Positions 26,506 to 35,872 of a stretch of DNA of 64,000 bases are shown here, in pieces; within the stretch, counting starts at the first letter, position 1; every line of letters starts with the position of its first letter. Source of the stretch: Caldilineaceae bacterium bin34. GTDB lineage: Bacteria; Chloroflexota; Anaerolineae; Caldilineales; Caldilineaceae. Location of the stretch: contig MPMO01000003.1 in NCBI GenBank assembly GCA_002238555.1, forward strand, positions 98,796-162,795, given 5' to 3'. The position numbers were made by a program, and so were the translations under genes. The notes under the pieces are model-generated. The model did not search any database, was not told the DNA's origin, and saw nothing but the letters and a program-made list of their open reading frames with translations.

Positions 26506-27150
26506 ATGTTCGCCGATGAACAAACCTCAAGACTCCAGGCGCGTTGGCTGGCCGCTGCCCGGGTTGGCAACGGAGATGCCTACGGCGCTCTGTTCATGGC
26601 CTACCACGCAGCCTTGGTGCGCTACGCGTGGCCGTTGGTTGGGAGCCAGGAGGATGCCGAGGATGCCGTGCATGACGCCTTTTTGAAATCCTGGCAGCGG
26701 CTGGACCGGTTCGACGAACGGCGCGGAACCTTTGGAACATGGATTTTCGCCGTCACGCGCAACTGTTGTCTTGACCGCCTCAGGGCCCGAAAGCGCCGTC
26801 CGACCTCCTCAGCCCCGGATCCCGATGCACAGGCTGATTGGCTTGCCGACGATGCTCCGGATCCTGAACATCAGGCCATGCAGCAGGATCGGCAGTCGGC
26901 CATGATAACCAGGCTCGCCATGTTGCCGCCAGCTTATCGGGAGACGTTGGTCCTGTTCTACTGGAACGACCTGAGCGTGCATGAAATTGCACAGGTCACC
27001 GGAACCTCCGAGTCGAACGTCAAGTCCAGGCTCAGCCGGGGGCGCAGCCGCCTGGCAGACATTCTGCATCGGGAAATGGGCGTGCGCCGCGACCGCCAGC
27101 CGTCGTTGGACGCCTTGGACCTGCTGTTGGCCGGATCCGGCCCGGTGTGA
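26506..27150 (+). CDS. ECF RNA polymerase sigma factor
   Basis: Alternative sigma factor of the extracytoplasmic-function group. The 214 residues start at ATG 26506. Sigma region 2 spans about residues 22-100 (YHAALVRYAWPLVGSQEDAE, DAFLKSWQRLDRFDERRGT, WIFAVTRNCCLDRLRARKRR). Region 4 spans about 140-195 (LAMLPPAYRETLVLFYWNDL, VHEIAQVTGTSESNVKSRL). An Asp/Pro-rich linker joins them. It overlaps the following zinc-finger anti-sigma gene by GTGA, the typical paired arrangement. The palindrome in its leader suggests repression by a separate regulator. Confidence 0.94.
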   Translation: MFADEQTSRLQARWLAAARVGNGDAYGALFMAYHAALVRYAWPLVGSQEDAEDAVHDAFLKSWQRLDRFDERRGTFGTWIFAVTRNCCLDRLRARKRRPTSSAPDPDAQADWLADDAPDPEHQAMQQDRQSAMITRLAMLPPAYRETLVLFYWNDLSVHEIAQVTGTSESNVKSRLSRGRSRLADILHREMGVRRDRQPSLDALDLLLAGSGPV

Positions 27151-27794
27151 ATTCGGAGCTGCTGGCCGGGCGGCGGCGATGGCCTCGAGACATGGAAGTA
27201 CGAATCCTCCATCCGCGGTTTGAGGAGCTGCTGGCCTCCCAGTTGGCAGGTCGTTTGACGAGTGAGGACGCGGTCCGGCTGCAAGAGCACTTGGCGAACT
27301 GCAGAACGTGTCGGGCCCGGCAAGCCGAGTTGAGGGCGGTATCTTCGGCCATGGAGCGGCTGGAGTTTCCAGGACCCTCGAGACGGCTGGAGGCAAGGCT
27401 GCGCTCCAGCGTTGCGGCTCTGGATCCGGTTCCTGAACGGTTCCGGCCTTTCAAGCTGGCAATTTTGTTGACGGTTCTGGTCATTCCACCATTGTTCGCC
27501 TATGCGCGTCTGCTGTTGGGACTGGTCGGGTTGCCCGGTATCACTGCATTGGGCGTAATTGAAGCTCTGGGATCATGGCTGTCGTATGCATCGCTGTGGC
27601 CGCTGATGTACTGGGTCGGGGCCAATGCGGTGGCTCCGGCCACCACGCAGCTTGCAGAGGCGAATTCCCTACTGCAGTTGGTGATGCCTCCTTGGGTTGC
27701 CGCCTTCGCCTGGCTGCTGACGGCAGCGGCAGGCGTCGGCCTTGTCTACCTGCGCAATCTAATTGGAAGGACCCCGGCGCAATCGCACGCCTGA
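27147..27794 (+). CDS. Membrane anti-sigma factor with N-terminal zinc finger
   Basis: Probable antagonist of the adjacent ECF sigma. GTG 27147 overlaps the sigma stop (GTGA) and gives 215 residues; ATG 27192 is an alternative 15 codons in. The N-terminus has the anti-sigma zinc finger pattern: HPRFEELLASQLAGRL then an LQEHLANCRTCRARQ segment (His-x3-Cys-x2-Cys). It is followed by a linker and three hydrophobic spans near residues 105-130, 135-160 and 180-205. The extracytoplasmic part is short, so the signal is probably sensed within or near the membrane. Confidence 0.88.
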   Translation: MNSELLAGRRRWPRDMEVRILHPRFEELLASQLAGRLTSEDAVRLQEHLANCRTCRARQAELRAVSSAMERLEFPGPSRRLEARLRSSVAALDPVPERFRPFKLAILLTVLVIPPLFAYARLLLGLVGLPGITALGVIEALGSWLSYASLWPLMYWVGANAVAPATTQLAEANSLLQLVMPPWVAAFAWLLTAAAGVGLVYLRNLIGRTPAQSHA

Positions 27795-27831
27795 CGCCTG
27801 CCGGTCCCGCGTCCGCTCCATTGTTGACCCG

Positions 27832-28518
27832 TCAACGGCGTCCGACGGGTTCGGAACTGCCGGCATCGTACGGAAGCAGTTGCTTTCGAATCTTGGCGTA
27901 GCGGGACCCGAAGTGGGCCCACCAAGGACCGACGGCCCCGAACGGCACTGCCTTCTGCAGCACCGCCCGGAATGCACTGGCATTGTTGTCGAACGCAGGC
28001 AGATGGACGCCGCAGTGCCCGATTTCCATGGGCATGTGGGCGTCACTCCCGGCCGTAACAGCCTTGCCGTGCCGCTGCGCCAGTTCCATGGCCCGACGGT
28101 TGTCCCCGGGAAGCATGCAACGGGAGTTCAGAACTTCGACGGCATCCACGCGTTCAACGATTTCCAACGTGTGCCGCAGCCCCAACGCCGAGGAGCGCAG
28201 CCTGTCAACAGGATGTGGGATGGAAATCACGGCTCCCTGCTCTTCCAACAGGTCCAGCGTCTTCAACAGCGGGAGCCCTTTGGGCACTTCTTCCTTGACA
28301 TAATATGCGATTACTTCGCCCACATCCGTACGCACCTCTTCCCCGGGAATGATGAAGTCCGGGTCCCGTTCCCACGCGATTTGGGCACCCAGGATGCAGT
28401 TGTGGTCGGTGATTGCGATCCGGTCGAATCCGAGTGTCCGCGCGCGTTCCATGACCTTGTGGATTGGAGCCAGGGAGTCCGGGCTGAAGTGGGTGTGCAG
28501 ATGCAGGTCAACTTTCAT
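27832..28518 (-). CDS. PHP-domain metal-dependent phosphoesterase
   Basis: ATG 28518 begins MKVDLHLHTHFSPDS, the first PHP metal-binding motif (H6, H8, H10), giving 228 residues. Further motifs are AITDHNCILGAQ near residue 42, IPGEEVRTDVG, ISIPHPVDRLRSS, EVLNSR and TAGSDAHMPMEIG. The full set of His, Asp and Glu ligands suggests an active phosphoesterase similar to YciV/RnaM-type enzymes acting on nucleotides. The start lies 11 bases inside the amidase gene, so the two are translationally coupled. Confidence 0.9.
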   Translation of the reverse strand: MKVDLHLHTHFSPDSLAPIHKVMERARTLGFDRIAITDHNCILGAQIAWERDPDFIIPGEEVRTDVGEVIAYYVKEEVPKGLPLLKTLDLLEEQGAVISIPHPVDRLRSSALGLRHTLEIVERVDAVEVLNSRCMLPGDNRRAMELAQRHGKAVTAGSDAHMPMEIGHCGVHLPAFDNNASAFRAVLQKAVPFGAVGPWWAHFGSRYAKIRKQLLPYDAGSSEPVGRR

Positions 28519-29842
28519 GTTGCGATGCGTTGGGGGGCCAGGGCTCGGCCAACCCGGCCAAGATCCTTGACCAGTGCAGCAGGTCGGCGTCCCGGCCGAA
28601 ACCGGCCGCCACCTGAACCCCGACCGGGAGTTGCATTCCGGGGACCCGATCGTCCAAGGCAATGGGGAACGTCGCGACCGGAACACCGGCATGCGTCCAG
28701 GGAAGGTTCATGACCGGATCACCGGTGTAGGCGAGGCCGGCCGGCGCCACATCCGGCGCCGCCGGGCTGACCAGCAGGTCCACCCCTGCTGCCTCCATGG
28801 CACCGCGCAATTCTGCCTGGATTGTGGCCCTGTTGGCCAGACAGGCCGCGTAACGGTGGTTGTCAATGTGCATTCCGTCCTCGATCAAGGCCGCCGTGCG
28901 GGGCCGGTACAGGTGCGAGAAGTCGGCGAACAACCGCCGGTGCCGATCCGCCAAATCACGGGCAGTCAGGTCCCTGTGCACGTTGTTGTGATGCTCGATG
29001 TCCAGCAGAGTCGCGACTTCGCGAACTTGGAATCCCGCCTGTTCCATTCGCTCGCACCATGCAGACACCTGGCCGCGCATGTATCCCGATGCCTGTTGTG
29101 CATAGGGGCCGGTTACCAGACCCAGCACCGGAGACTTTGACGATGGTGGCGACAGCTCCACCATCGACAGGGCATCGGCCGCGGCCAGCATGTCGTCCCA
29201 CGTGCGGCTGAACAGGCCTACGTGGTCGACGGTCCGGGAAAACACGAGCAGGCCGTCGCGGCGGATGGCGCCCAGCGTGGGTTTGTAGCCGGGAACTCCG
29301 CAAAAGGCGGCCGGCCGGATCACGGAACCAACCGTTTGGGTCCCGAGTGCAACATCGAAGAAACCGGCGGCAACACCCGCGGCCGAGCCGCTGCTGGAGC
29401 CTCCGGGGGTCCTGGACGCGTGCCAGGGATTCGTTGTGGGCCCCGGCTCGAAGTAGGCGAATTCGGTGGTGACGGTCTTGGCCGCAATCATGGCTCCGGC
29501 CCTAACCAGTCGTCTCACAGCGTTGCCGGTCGGCCCTGACAGGGCCTCAACGGGCAGGGATGTGCCGCCCCGGGTGGGGAGACCGTCTGCATGGAAAATG
29601 TCCTTGATGCCGGCCAGCATCCCCCTCAATGGTCCCGCAGGCAGGTCATGGAGTTGGGATCGATGTGGGTTCCAATCGGAAACCAGGGCCTGCACCACCG
29701 GTTCGCAGGCGGCAACCCACGCGGCTTGGCGCATCATCCAAGCTTCGGCTTTCGCCACGCTTGGCCAACCCTGGCCCCTGGCTGGCCGCCGGGGATCAAT
29801 CAGGGGCGACCCCGACCAGGGCGGGGACGCGGTGGACGCCAT
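28508..29842 (-). CDS. Amidase signature family enzyme
   Basis: Hydrolyses an unidentified amide with a Ser-cis-Ser-Lys triad. The protein has 444 residues. The lysine is in MLAGIKDIFHADG near residue 80. The Gly/Ser-rich signature is TPGGSSSGSAAGVAAG, and the nucleophile serine is in GTQTVGSVIRPAAF. The C-terminus has VSPAAPDVAP and GVPVATFPIAL, as in the family. GatA is the best-known member, but no gatB or gatC is nearby and the C-terminal half is short, so a catabolic amidase is more likely. It overlaps the PHP gene downstream and is 17 bases from the M16C protease upstream. Confidence 0.9.
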   Translation of the reverse strand: MASTASPPWSGSPLIDPRRPARGQGWPSVAKAEAWMMRQAAWVAACEPVVQALVSDWNPHRSQLHDLPAGPLRGMLAGIKDIFHADGLPTRGGTSLPVEALSGPTGNAVRRLVRAGAMIAAKTVTTEFAYFEPGPTTNPWHASRTPGGSSSGSAAGVAAGFFDVALGTQTVGSVIRPAAFCGVPGYKPTLGAIRRDGLLVFSRTVDHVGLFSRTWDDMLAAADALSMVELSPPSSKSPVLGLVTGPYAQQASGYMRGQVSAWCERMEQAGFQVREVATLLDIEHHNNVHRDLTARDLADRHRRLFADFSHLYRPRTAALIEDGMHIDNHRYAACLANRATIQAELRGAMEAAGVDLLVSPAAPDVAPAGLAYTGDPVMNLPWTHAGVPVATFPIALDDRVPGMQLPVGVQVAAGFGRDADLLHWSRILAGLAEPWPPNASQHES

Positions 29843-29859
29843 GTTTCTCTCCGATGCCG

Positions 29860-32784
29860 CTAGAGAACGGTCCGCGTGCGGAAACGCACGGCACCCCTGG
29901 TCTCGGCCTGGTCCAATGCTTCCGCCGACCCCATGACCACGGTGTTGGTAGTGGCCCCCGCCTCCTGCAGGAATCCGGCCAAGGCGCGCACATGCTCCGG
30001 ACGCGTCTCCAAGATCTCCGCCCGGCGTTGCTGCCGCATGTCGCGCGTGCTGCCCGTAAGGAACCTGGCCAACGCCGTTTGGCCTTGGGCTCTGGGCTGC
30101 AGGTCCCGATCCAACGATCCGAACGTGCCGACAATCAGTTGGATCAGGTCCTGGTCACTCAGTTCCGCCGCGTCCAGGAAGTTCGGTATCGCGTCATAAA
30201 CATCCAGGGTTTCGGCGACATTGGGGTCCCGGTAGGAGACACAGGAAAACTGGCCGGTGTGGCGGTTGTACCCGGCCGAGCATCCGTAGGCGCCCCCCTG
30301 TTCCCGCACATTGGCCCAAAGCCAGGATGTGTTGATCAACCTGGCGGCCACGGCCATCGAACCATGGTGTTCGTACCCGGCTTGCCGCAAGTCGTAGGCC
30401 CGTCCAACGAATTGGACCGGAGCCGGCACCACCAGCCCCTCCTCTTCGGGAATCTGCGTGCACTGCCACCGCTGGCAGGGACCCGCAGCGTCCGGAAGCC
30501 TGTCCAGGACCGGCCGCAACAGTTCCCTGAGCCGATTCTGATCGCCGGACGGTGCCGTCACGCTGATCAGCAGGTTGTCGGCGGTAAACAATCGGGTTCG
30601 TATCTCTTCCAGCACGGCGGCCGTTCGATCCCAGTCTGCGATGAAATTGTCAGCCTGCGTCCGCATCGACTGTAATGCCGCGATTCCGCCTGTAACTTCG
30701 TCAAACCAGTCGGCCTCGCTGTTGTTGGCCGCCAACCGGCAGCCGACAAACGAGTGGCCGGACGGGAGCAGCGACGATTCAGCGTGGCTGCGTGCCTGTG
30801 TTGCCAATTGCCGGACACGGTCCCGATTGTCCAGCCGGGCCAATCGCAGCATTTGTGCCAACAGATTCACCATGCCTTCCATCTGGTGCACCAGACACTT
30901 GCCGCCCACGACCAGATGGGCTGCCGCCTCTTCGCCGTGTTCCTTGCTGTGGAGGCCGGTGGCGACTCCAATGCCCCCGGTCGTGCCGGAAATCCGACGG
31001 CTGAAAGCCACATGGTCCAGGGCGCCGGCTCCGGTCTGGCGCAGTGCGTCGGCAAACAGCTCAACGTAGTCCAACAACTCTGCAGGCAAGCGGTGCAGAT
31101 CGAACAGCAGCGAGACGTATACGATGCCGTTGGTGGCAATATCGTGTGAAAGGTACCGAACCCCGTCAAGGGGAAGCTCTTCGCACGGGTACTCCTGCGT
31201 CTCCTTGTCGATGTCCGACAGGTTCAGAACCGGGAGGCTTGCGAGGGCTTCCGGCGAGTCCGGTTCCACCTGGTATTGCCTCAACCAGAGGCTGCGATCC
31301 CGGATGCTTTCCCGCTCGGAGGTGTCAAGGCACGCCTCCAGTTCGTCCAGGCGTTCGCGTTCCGCCCGGCGTTGGGCGTCCTGGGCACCCGAATCGGGCA
31401 CCAGGCGAACCGTGGACCGGTGGGGGTTGTCGAGCAGGTGGATCCGCAACGGACGGGTCAGCACGTCCGGATCCGACTCAATTCGGGTCCGGGCCTGCTT
31501 CAGCGTGTCCTGGAACCCAAGCGTCGCGCTCTGCCGTTTGCCTCCATGCATTTGTCCGGACAGCATCCCGGCCATGATTGCCAGGCCTTTGGGGAAGGAG
31601 GAATTGCCGAACTCGCGGTGGGCGAAGTCCTTGGAGTTGATTACCGCCTCGATCAGGTCGTCGTCGAAGCCGGTGTCTGCCAAGTTGGACAGGGTTTCCT
31701 CAATTAGGGCTGTTACGCGGTCAAATCGGACCGGTTCGACTCCTTCCAGTCCCACGGTGAACATGGGCTGGCGCAGGTCGAACGAAAACCCACCGGCCAC
31801 AACCGATTCCCCTAGGCCCGAGTCGATGAGCGCCTTGTACAGGGGAGCGGACTGGCTGCCTAGTAAACAACTGGACGTGATGCCAATCAGGAATCGTTCC
31901 AGCGGATCGTCGATTTCGGGCAGCAGCCAGTTGGCCGTGATGAAGCCCTTCTCCGTCTCCTGTCCCGACTCGATCGGGGAGAAGGACAGTTCGACCGTCC
32001 GCCGGGTGGCGGCCAGCGGGTAGAAAGGCACCCTTGTGTCGTCGGCCCGAAACATGAACCCTTCGAAGAAGGTGTCCAGTGTTTCCAGGCGCCACCGAGG
32101 ATCGTCGTTGCCATAGAAGAACAGCCAGGCGTTGGAGGGGTGGTAGTGGCGCGCGTGATAGTCCTTCAGGCGCGCGTAGGTCAGTTCCCTGATCTCATGG
32201 GCGACACCGCCGGAGTCATGGGTGTAGGGATGATCTTCAAACAGGGAGCCGGTGGAAGCCCGCATCAAAACCGAATGGGGGTTGGCCTGAGCCCCTTTCA
32301 TCTCGTTGTAGACGACTCCCCTGTACTGTAGCGGACCATCCACCTCTTCCAGGTCCAAGTGCCATCCCTCCTGTTCGAAGGCGGCTTCCGTCAGCAACGG
32401 ACGGAACACTGCATCCAGATAGACGGACACCAGATTACGGAAGCTTCGCAGGTTGAGGCTCGCCACCGGGTACATCGTTCTGTCCAAAGCCGTGAATGCA
32501 TTCAGGAAGGTGTGCATGGAATTGCGTAGCATTTCCAGGAACGGCTTCTTGACCGGATACCGTTCGGACCCGCACAGGACCGAGTGTTCCAGGATATGTG
32601 CGATGCCGGACGAGTCTCCGACCGGAGTCCGAAACGAGACTCCGAACACCTTGTTGGGGTCGTCCGCGACCGCCGACACCAGGTGGGCTCCGGTCCGGAC
32701 ATGGCGGTACGATTTCAGATTGCAGCCGAGTTCCGGCAGCGGGTTGTCCGCCAGCAGTTCAAAGCCGTGTTCGATGGTGCTCAA
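29860..32784 (-). CDS. M16C family zinc metallopeptidase (PreP/insulinase-like)
   Basis: Large clamshell peptidase that degrades short unfolded peptides. The 974 residues match the M16C subfamily (about 970-1000). The inverted zinc motif is HILEH at residues 63-67, with the downstream Glu in the NEMKGAQANPHS region. The four M16 domains are recognisable by length and by FRNLVSVYLDAVF and RAYDLRQAGYE-type segments. No signal peptide is visible (MSTIEHGFELL), so it is likely cytosolic. It lies between an amidase and a penicillin-acylase family gene, all on the minus strand with short gaps, making a hydrolase cluster. Confidence 0.93.
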   Translation of the reverse strand: MSTIEHGFELLADNPLPELGCNLKSYRHVRTGAHLVSAVADDPNKVFGVSFRTPVGDSSGIAHILEHSVLCGSERYPVKKPFLEMLRNSMHTFLNAFTALDRTMYPVASLNLRSFRNLVSVYLDAVFRPLLTEAAFEQEGWHLDLEEVDGPLQYRGVVYNEMKGAQANPHSVLMRASTGSLFEDHPYTHDSGGVAHEIRELTYARLKDYHARHYHPSNAWLFFYGNDDPRWRLETLDTFFEGFMFRADDTRVPFYPLAATRRTVELSFSPIESGQETEKGFITANWLLPEIDDPLERFLIGITSSCLLGSQSAPLYKALIDSGLGESVVAGGFSFDLRQPMFTVGLEGVEPVRFDRVTALIEETLSNLADTGFDDDLIEAVINSKDFAHREFGNSSFPKGLAIMAGMLSGQMHGGKRQSATLGFQDTLKQARTRIESDPDVLTRPLRIHLLDNPHRSTVRLVPDSGAQDAQRRAERERLDELEACLDTSERESIRDRSLWLRQYQVEPDSPEALASLPVLNLSDIDKETQEYPCEELPLDGVRYLSHDIATNGIVYVSLLFDLHRLPAELLDYVELFADALRQTGAGALDHVAFSRRISGTTGGIGVATGLHSKEHGEEAAAHLVVGGKCLVHQMEGMVNLLAQMLRLARLDNRDRVRQLATQARSHAESSLLPSGHSFVGCRLAANNSEADWFDEVTGGIAALQSMRTQADNFIADWDRTAAVLEEIRTRLFTADNLLISVTAPSGDQNRLRELLRPVLDRLPDAAGPCQRWQCTQIPEEEGLVVPAPVQFVGRAYDLRQAGYEHHGSMAVAARLINTSWLWANVREQGGAYGCSAGYNRHTGQFSCVSYRDPNVAETLDVYDAIPNFLDAAELSDQDLIQLIVGTFGSLDRDLQPRAQGQTALARFLTGSTRDMRQQRRAEILETRPEHVRALAGFLQEAGATTNTVVMGSAEALDQAETRGAVRFRTRTVL

Positions 32785-32812
32785 GATGCAAACGCCTGTT
32801 GGGTGGGTTTGT

Positions 32813-35251
32813 TCATTCCGGGCGCAACCGCATGATGAAGGCGGTTGCCTCCTCCACGGCCTCGTCGCTGAAAGGCATCGGATGGTATTCGCCGGCGCGC
32901 CAGAGGTTCAGCTGGTCGTCGTAGTGGCGGGATGCCGGGTGGCCTGACTGCCCCGTGTTGATGACCGACAGGCAGGTGTCCCAGTTGCCAATCTCCATGA
33001 TCGTTCTGTAGGAGGGGGACACCTGCACGAGGGCGGTGGGATCGCCGGCCCGGGTCGCGGTCTGCAAAATCGACGTGCCGTCGCCGGGAATGGGGTAGGG
33101 TCCCCGGTTGACGACGGGACCGAGGATGCGCACGCTGCCCAGGATGTGGCTGAAACGGATTTGGTGCACGCGGCCCCAAGCCCATCGACGCGTGGACTCC
33201 CCGACTTCGCTGCGCAGCCGGCGCACGGCCCGCGTCAGGGCAGCCGCCAGGAACTGTTGGCGGCTGGTGTTGTTCGGGTTGTCCGGCGTTGCGTACCGAG
33301 GTGAAGTCGCCTGCGATGTGACGAAATCCAGGGTCCGGATGGCGGCCACCCACTTGAAGCCGGAGAAATCGAACAGGGCCCCGGTCACCTGGCCGCGGTA
33401 GCGGCCGAGCAAGTCTCCGAGTTGGGGATCAAACAGCCCATTCGTTATCTCGTCAAGCAGGTAGTGGAAAATGATCGCGCCTTGGCTGTCGGGATCCATG
33501 CGGCTGTTCCAGGCGGCCAGCGTGTTTACGGCATGTGTCTCGAAGCCCTCGTGCGGCTGGAGGCGCACCACCTCGGCGATCAGCTGTTCCGCATACAGGC
33601 TGTGGGTGTCCACCTGCATACGACGCATGTCGGCCAGGGTGGCATCGCTCAAGTCGGCCAACATGTCGTGGATGCGCTGGGCCCGGAAACCGGGATCGAA
33701 TTCGCACCCGAACCATGGCAGATCCGTGCGGTCGGTGATCCTGTTGTTGGCGTTGACCAGAATTCCGGACGGTGGATTCCAATCGGCCGGCAGTTCTTTG
33801 GCCGGTACAAAGCCATCCCAGTCGTAGGCCGGATCCCATCCGGGAGAGGGAATCAATCCCATGCCCTGCCGGCGCCGGGGGTGGCTGCCGACCAGCAGGC
33901 AGACCATTTCCCCCTGTGTATCCGCCAGCGTCAGGTTGAGCGTGGGGGAATGCCACAGCTGCAGCGCCTCAGCTCCGTCGTGGCAATTTTGGGCCGTCAT
34001 CAGGCGCCAAATGGCCGTCAACGTGTGTCCCGGCGCCGCGCCGGCCCACTGCAGTGCCAAATCGGCTCGGTCCAGTTCAGGTACCAGGTCGGACACCAGC
34101 GGTCCATGACGGGACTGACGCACGTCAATGACGCGGGGCTGATCCTCCCCCTTGACATGGATCTCTTCCCTGAACGTTTCCATGCGACGCCACTCGTTTC
34201 CCACCAGGCAATAATCGGGTCGCTTCGGGTCCACCCGTTCGATGTACATGTCCTGAACGTCGGTGACGGCGTTGGTGATGCTCCAAGCCAGTCCATCGTT
34301 GTGACCGAATGCAATGCCCGGGGCACCGGGAAACATGGCGCCGGCTGCGTTGATGCCGGGTCCTGTCAGATGCTGTTCGTATAGAGGGCAGGGAATCGCC
34401 ACCTGAAGGTGCGGGTCGTTGCACATGATGGCGCGGCCCGACTCGGTGTGGCGGCCGTGCAGGACCCAGGCATTGCTTCCCTGCCTGCCTTCGCCGTGGG
34501 GCAGCCATGCCTGAGCGCTCCGATAGGCCTCCCTCAGCGCGGCTGCGGTCCGGGCCACTTGGCTTTGTTCGTCTGCGGTTAGGGACGGATGCACGGGTGG
34601 CAAGCCCGTCGGGCTTGCATGCTCCACATCGAAGGCCCGTTCCGGACCAAATCGCTCGAGCATCAGGAACCGCAGGAGTTCGCTGTCCCAATTCACGCTC
34701 ATGGACCAGTAGATGACCTTGGCCAGCGCGACCGTGTCCAACGGGGTCCAGGGCTCCGGTTCATAGCGCAGAAGCCGGAACTCGGCGGCCAACTGGCCGG
34801 CTCTCTCCTCCATGTAGAGGTTGACTCCCTCGGCGTACCAGCCCAGGACCTTGCGAATTTCGGGATCAAGTACCTTGATCTCGTTCTCCGCGGCCCGCCA
34901 GAACCCAATCGTGCGACTGTAGCGATCGGCATCGAAGGCCGCCTCGCCGAACACCGCGGACAAGGATCCCCGCGCCGTGCGCCGCAGCTGCTCCATCTGC
35001 CACAACCGGTCCTGGGCGTGGACAAATCCCTGTGCCCGGAACAGATCGGCCGTGGTGGACGCCTTGATGTGCGGGATGCCGTGATGGTCGCGCCGAACGA
35101 CCACCTCGGCATCCAGCCCCGGACTGCTTGCCTTGCCGGCAATGTCGGGCACCGGTTTGGTCAGCAGCCACCGGTACACGTATGCCAGGAAACCGCCTGC
35201 CACGAGCCCGATGCTGAATAGCACCAACAATAATTTGCCGATCCAGGCCAT
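32813..35251 (-). CDS. Penicillin acylase (Ntn-hydrolase) family protein
   Basis: Self-cleaving N-terminal-nucleophile amidohydrolase; family members cut beta-lactams, acyl-homoserine lactones or other N-acyl compounds. The 812 residues begin with a hydrophobic segment (residues 5-27) that exports or anchors it. The alpha-chain region has RDHHGIPHIKA near residue 54 and FVHAQDRLWQME. The nucleophile is S259 in GRQGSNAWVLHG, after the cleavage-site Gly, and NDPHLQ follows. The substrate cannot be predicted. It is 28 bases upstream of the M16C gene on the same strand. Confidence 0.92.
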   Translation of the reverse strand: MAWIGKLLLVLFSIGLVAGGFLAYVYRWLLTKPVPDIAGKASSPGLDAEVVVRRDHHGIPHIKASTTADLFRAQGFVHAQDRLWQMEQLRRTARGSLSAVFGEAAFDADRYSRTIGFWRAAENEIKVLDPEIRKVLGWYAEGVNLYMEERAGQLAAEFRLLRYEPEPWTPLDTVALAKVIYWSMSVNWDSELLRFLMLERFGPERAFDVEHASPTGLPPVHPSLTADEQSQVARTAAALREAYRSAQAWLPHGEGRQGSNAWVLHGRHTESGRAIMCNDPHLQVAIPCPLYEQHLTGPGINAAGAMFPGAPGIAFGHNDGLAWSITNAVTDVQDMYIERVDPKRPDYCLVGNEWRRMETFREEIHVKGEDQPRVIDVRQSRHGPLVSDLVPELDRADLALQWAGAAPGHTLTAIWRLMTAQNCHDGAEALQLWHSPTLNLTLADTQGEMVCLLVGSHPRRRQGMGLIPSPGWDPAYDWDGFVPAKELPADWNPPSGILVNANNRITDRTDLPWFGCEFDPGFRAQRIHDMLADLSDATLADMRRMQVDTHSLYAEQLIAEVVRLQPHEGFETHAVNTLAAWNSRMDPDSQGAIIFHYLLDEITNGLFDPQLGDLLGRYRGQVTGALFDFSGFKWVAAIRTLDFVTSQATSPRYATPDNPNNTSRQQFLAAALTRAVRRLRSEVGESTRRWAWGRVHQIRFSHILGSVRILGPVVNRGPYPIPGDGTSILQTATRAGDPTALVQVSPSYRTIMEIGNWDTCLSVINTGQSGHPASRHYDDQLNLWRAGEYHPMPFSDEAVEEATAFIMRLRPE

Positions 35252-35517
35252 CGGTGTATCGCCTTGCCTTGTTGCCTGTCTTGGTCGTTTATTGCGGCCG
35301 CCTGTCCGGCGCCCTGCCGCCGATTGTCAACGTCGGGAATCAACGGGTACGGGCAAAACAGCGAGACAAGGAGCGGAGAGAGGTCAGCCGCAGCGACCAA
35401 CCGCCATTATGCCTGCTGCTGTCGGCTTCGCGGGATCAAGCCGCACCCTCGCAGAACCCCATACACGCGGCCCCGACGGTAAAATCAACCTACGACGGCA
35501 GGCCAAGGTACGTATCG

Positions 35518-35790
35518 ATGCCACCGGAACCCTTCACGAAACACAGGTTGCAACGGCACCCGACTCGCCGCATGCTCGGCGGTGTCTGTGCCGGCGTTGC
35601 CGACTACACTGGTGCCAGCTGCCTGTCCATTAGGATTTTGGCGTTGGTACTGTTCATTCTGCCGACTGGCGGATTGCTGTTGTACCTGGCCCTTTGGCTG
35701 GTGCTGCCTGTCGGGACACAGGATGCCCCAGACCTGCATCCGTCGATCCTGTCCCGCCTGCGCCAGCAGTTCGGCTCGGGAAGTGTTTGA
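35518..35790 (+). CDS. PspC-domain small membrane protein
   Basis: ATG 35518 gives 90 residues. Residues 12-65 are a PspC domain: RRMLGGVCAGVADYTG followed by SIRILALVLFILPTGG and a second half-helix LLLYLALWLVLPV. PspC proteins respond to envelope stress or associate with kinases and phage-shock components, but a lone PspC domain does not fix the role. An 88-codon upstream extension to 35254 has no coding character. It lies 82 bases before the dehydratase gene. Confidence 0.85.
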   Translation: MPPEPFTKHRLQRHPTRRMLGGVCAGVADYTGASCLSIRILALVLFILPTGGLLLYLALWLVLPVGTQDAPDLHPSILSRLRQQFGSGSV

Positions 35791-35872
35791 CGCCGTGGGG
35801 TCCGGTGGACGGAACAGACGGTGTGGGGGGACGAGGGAATCCCGACCGGACCGGCACAACGGGGTGGATGCC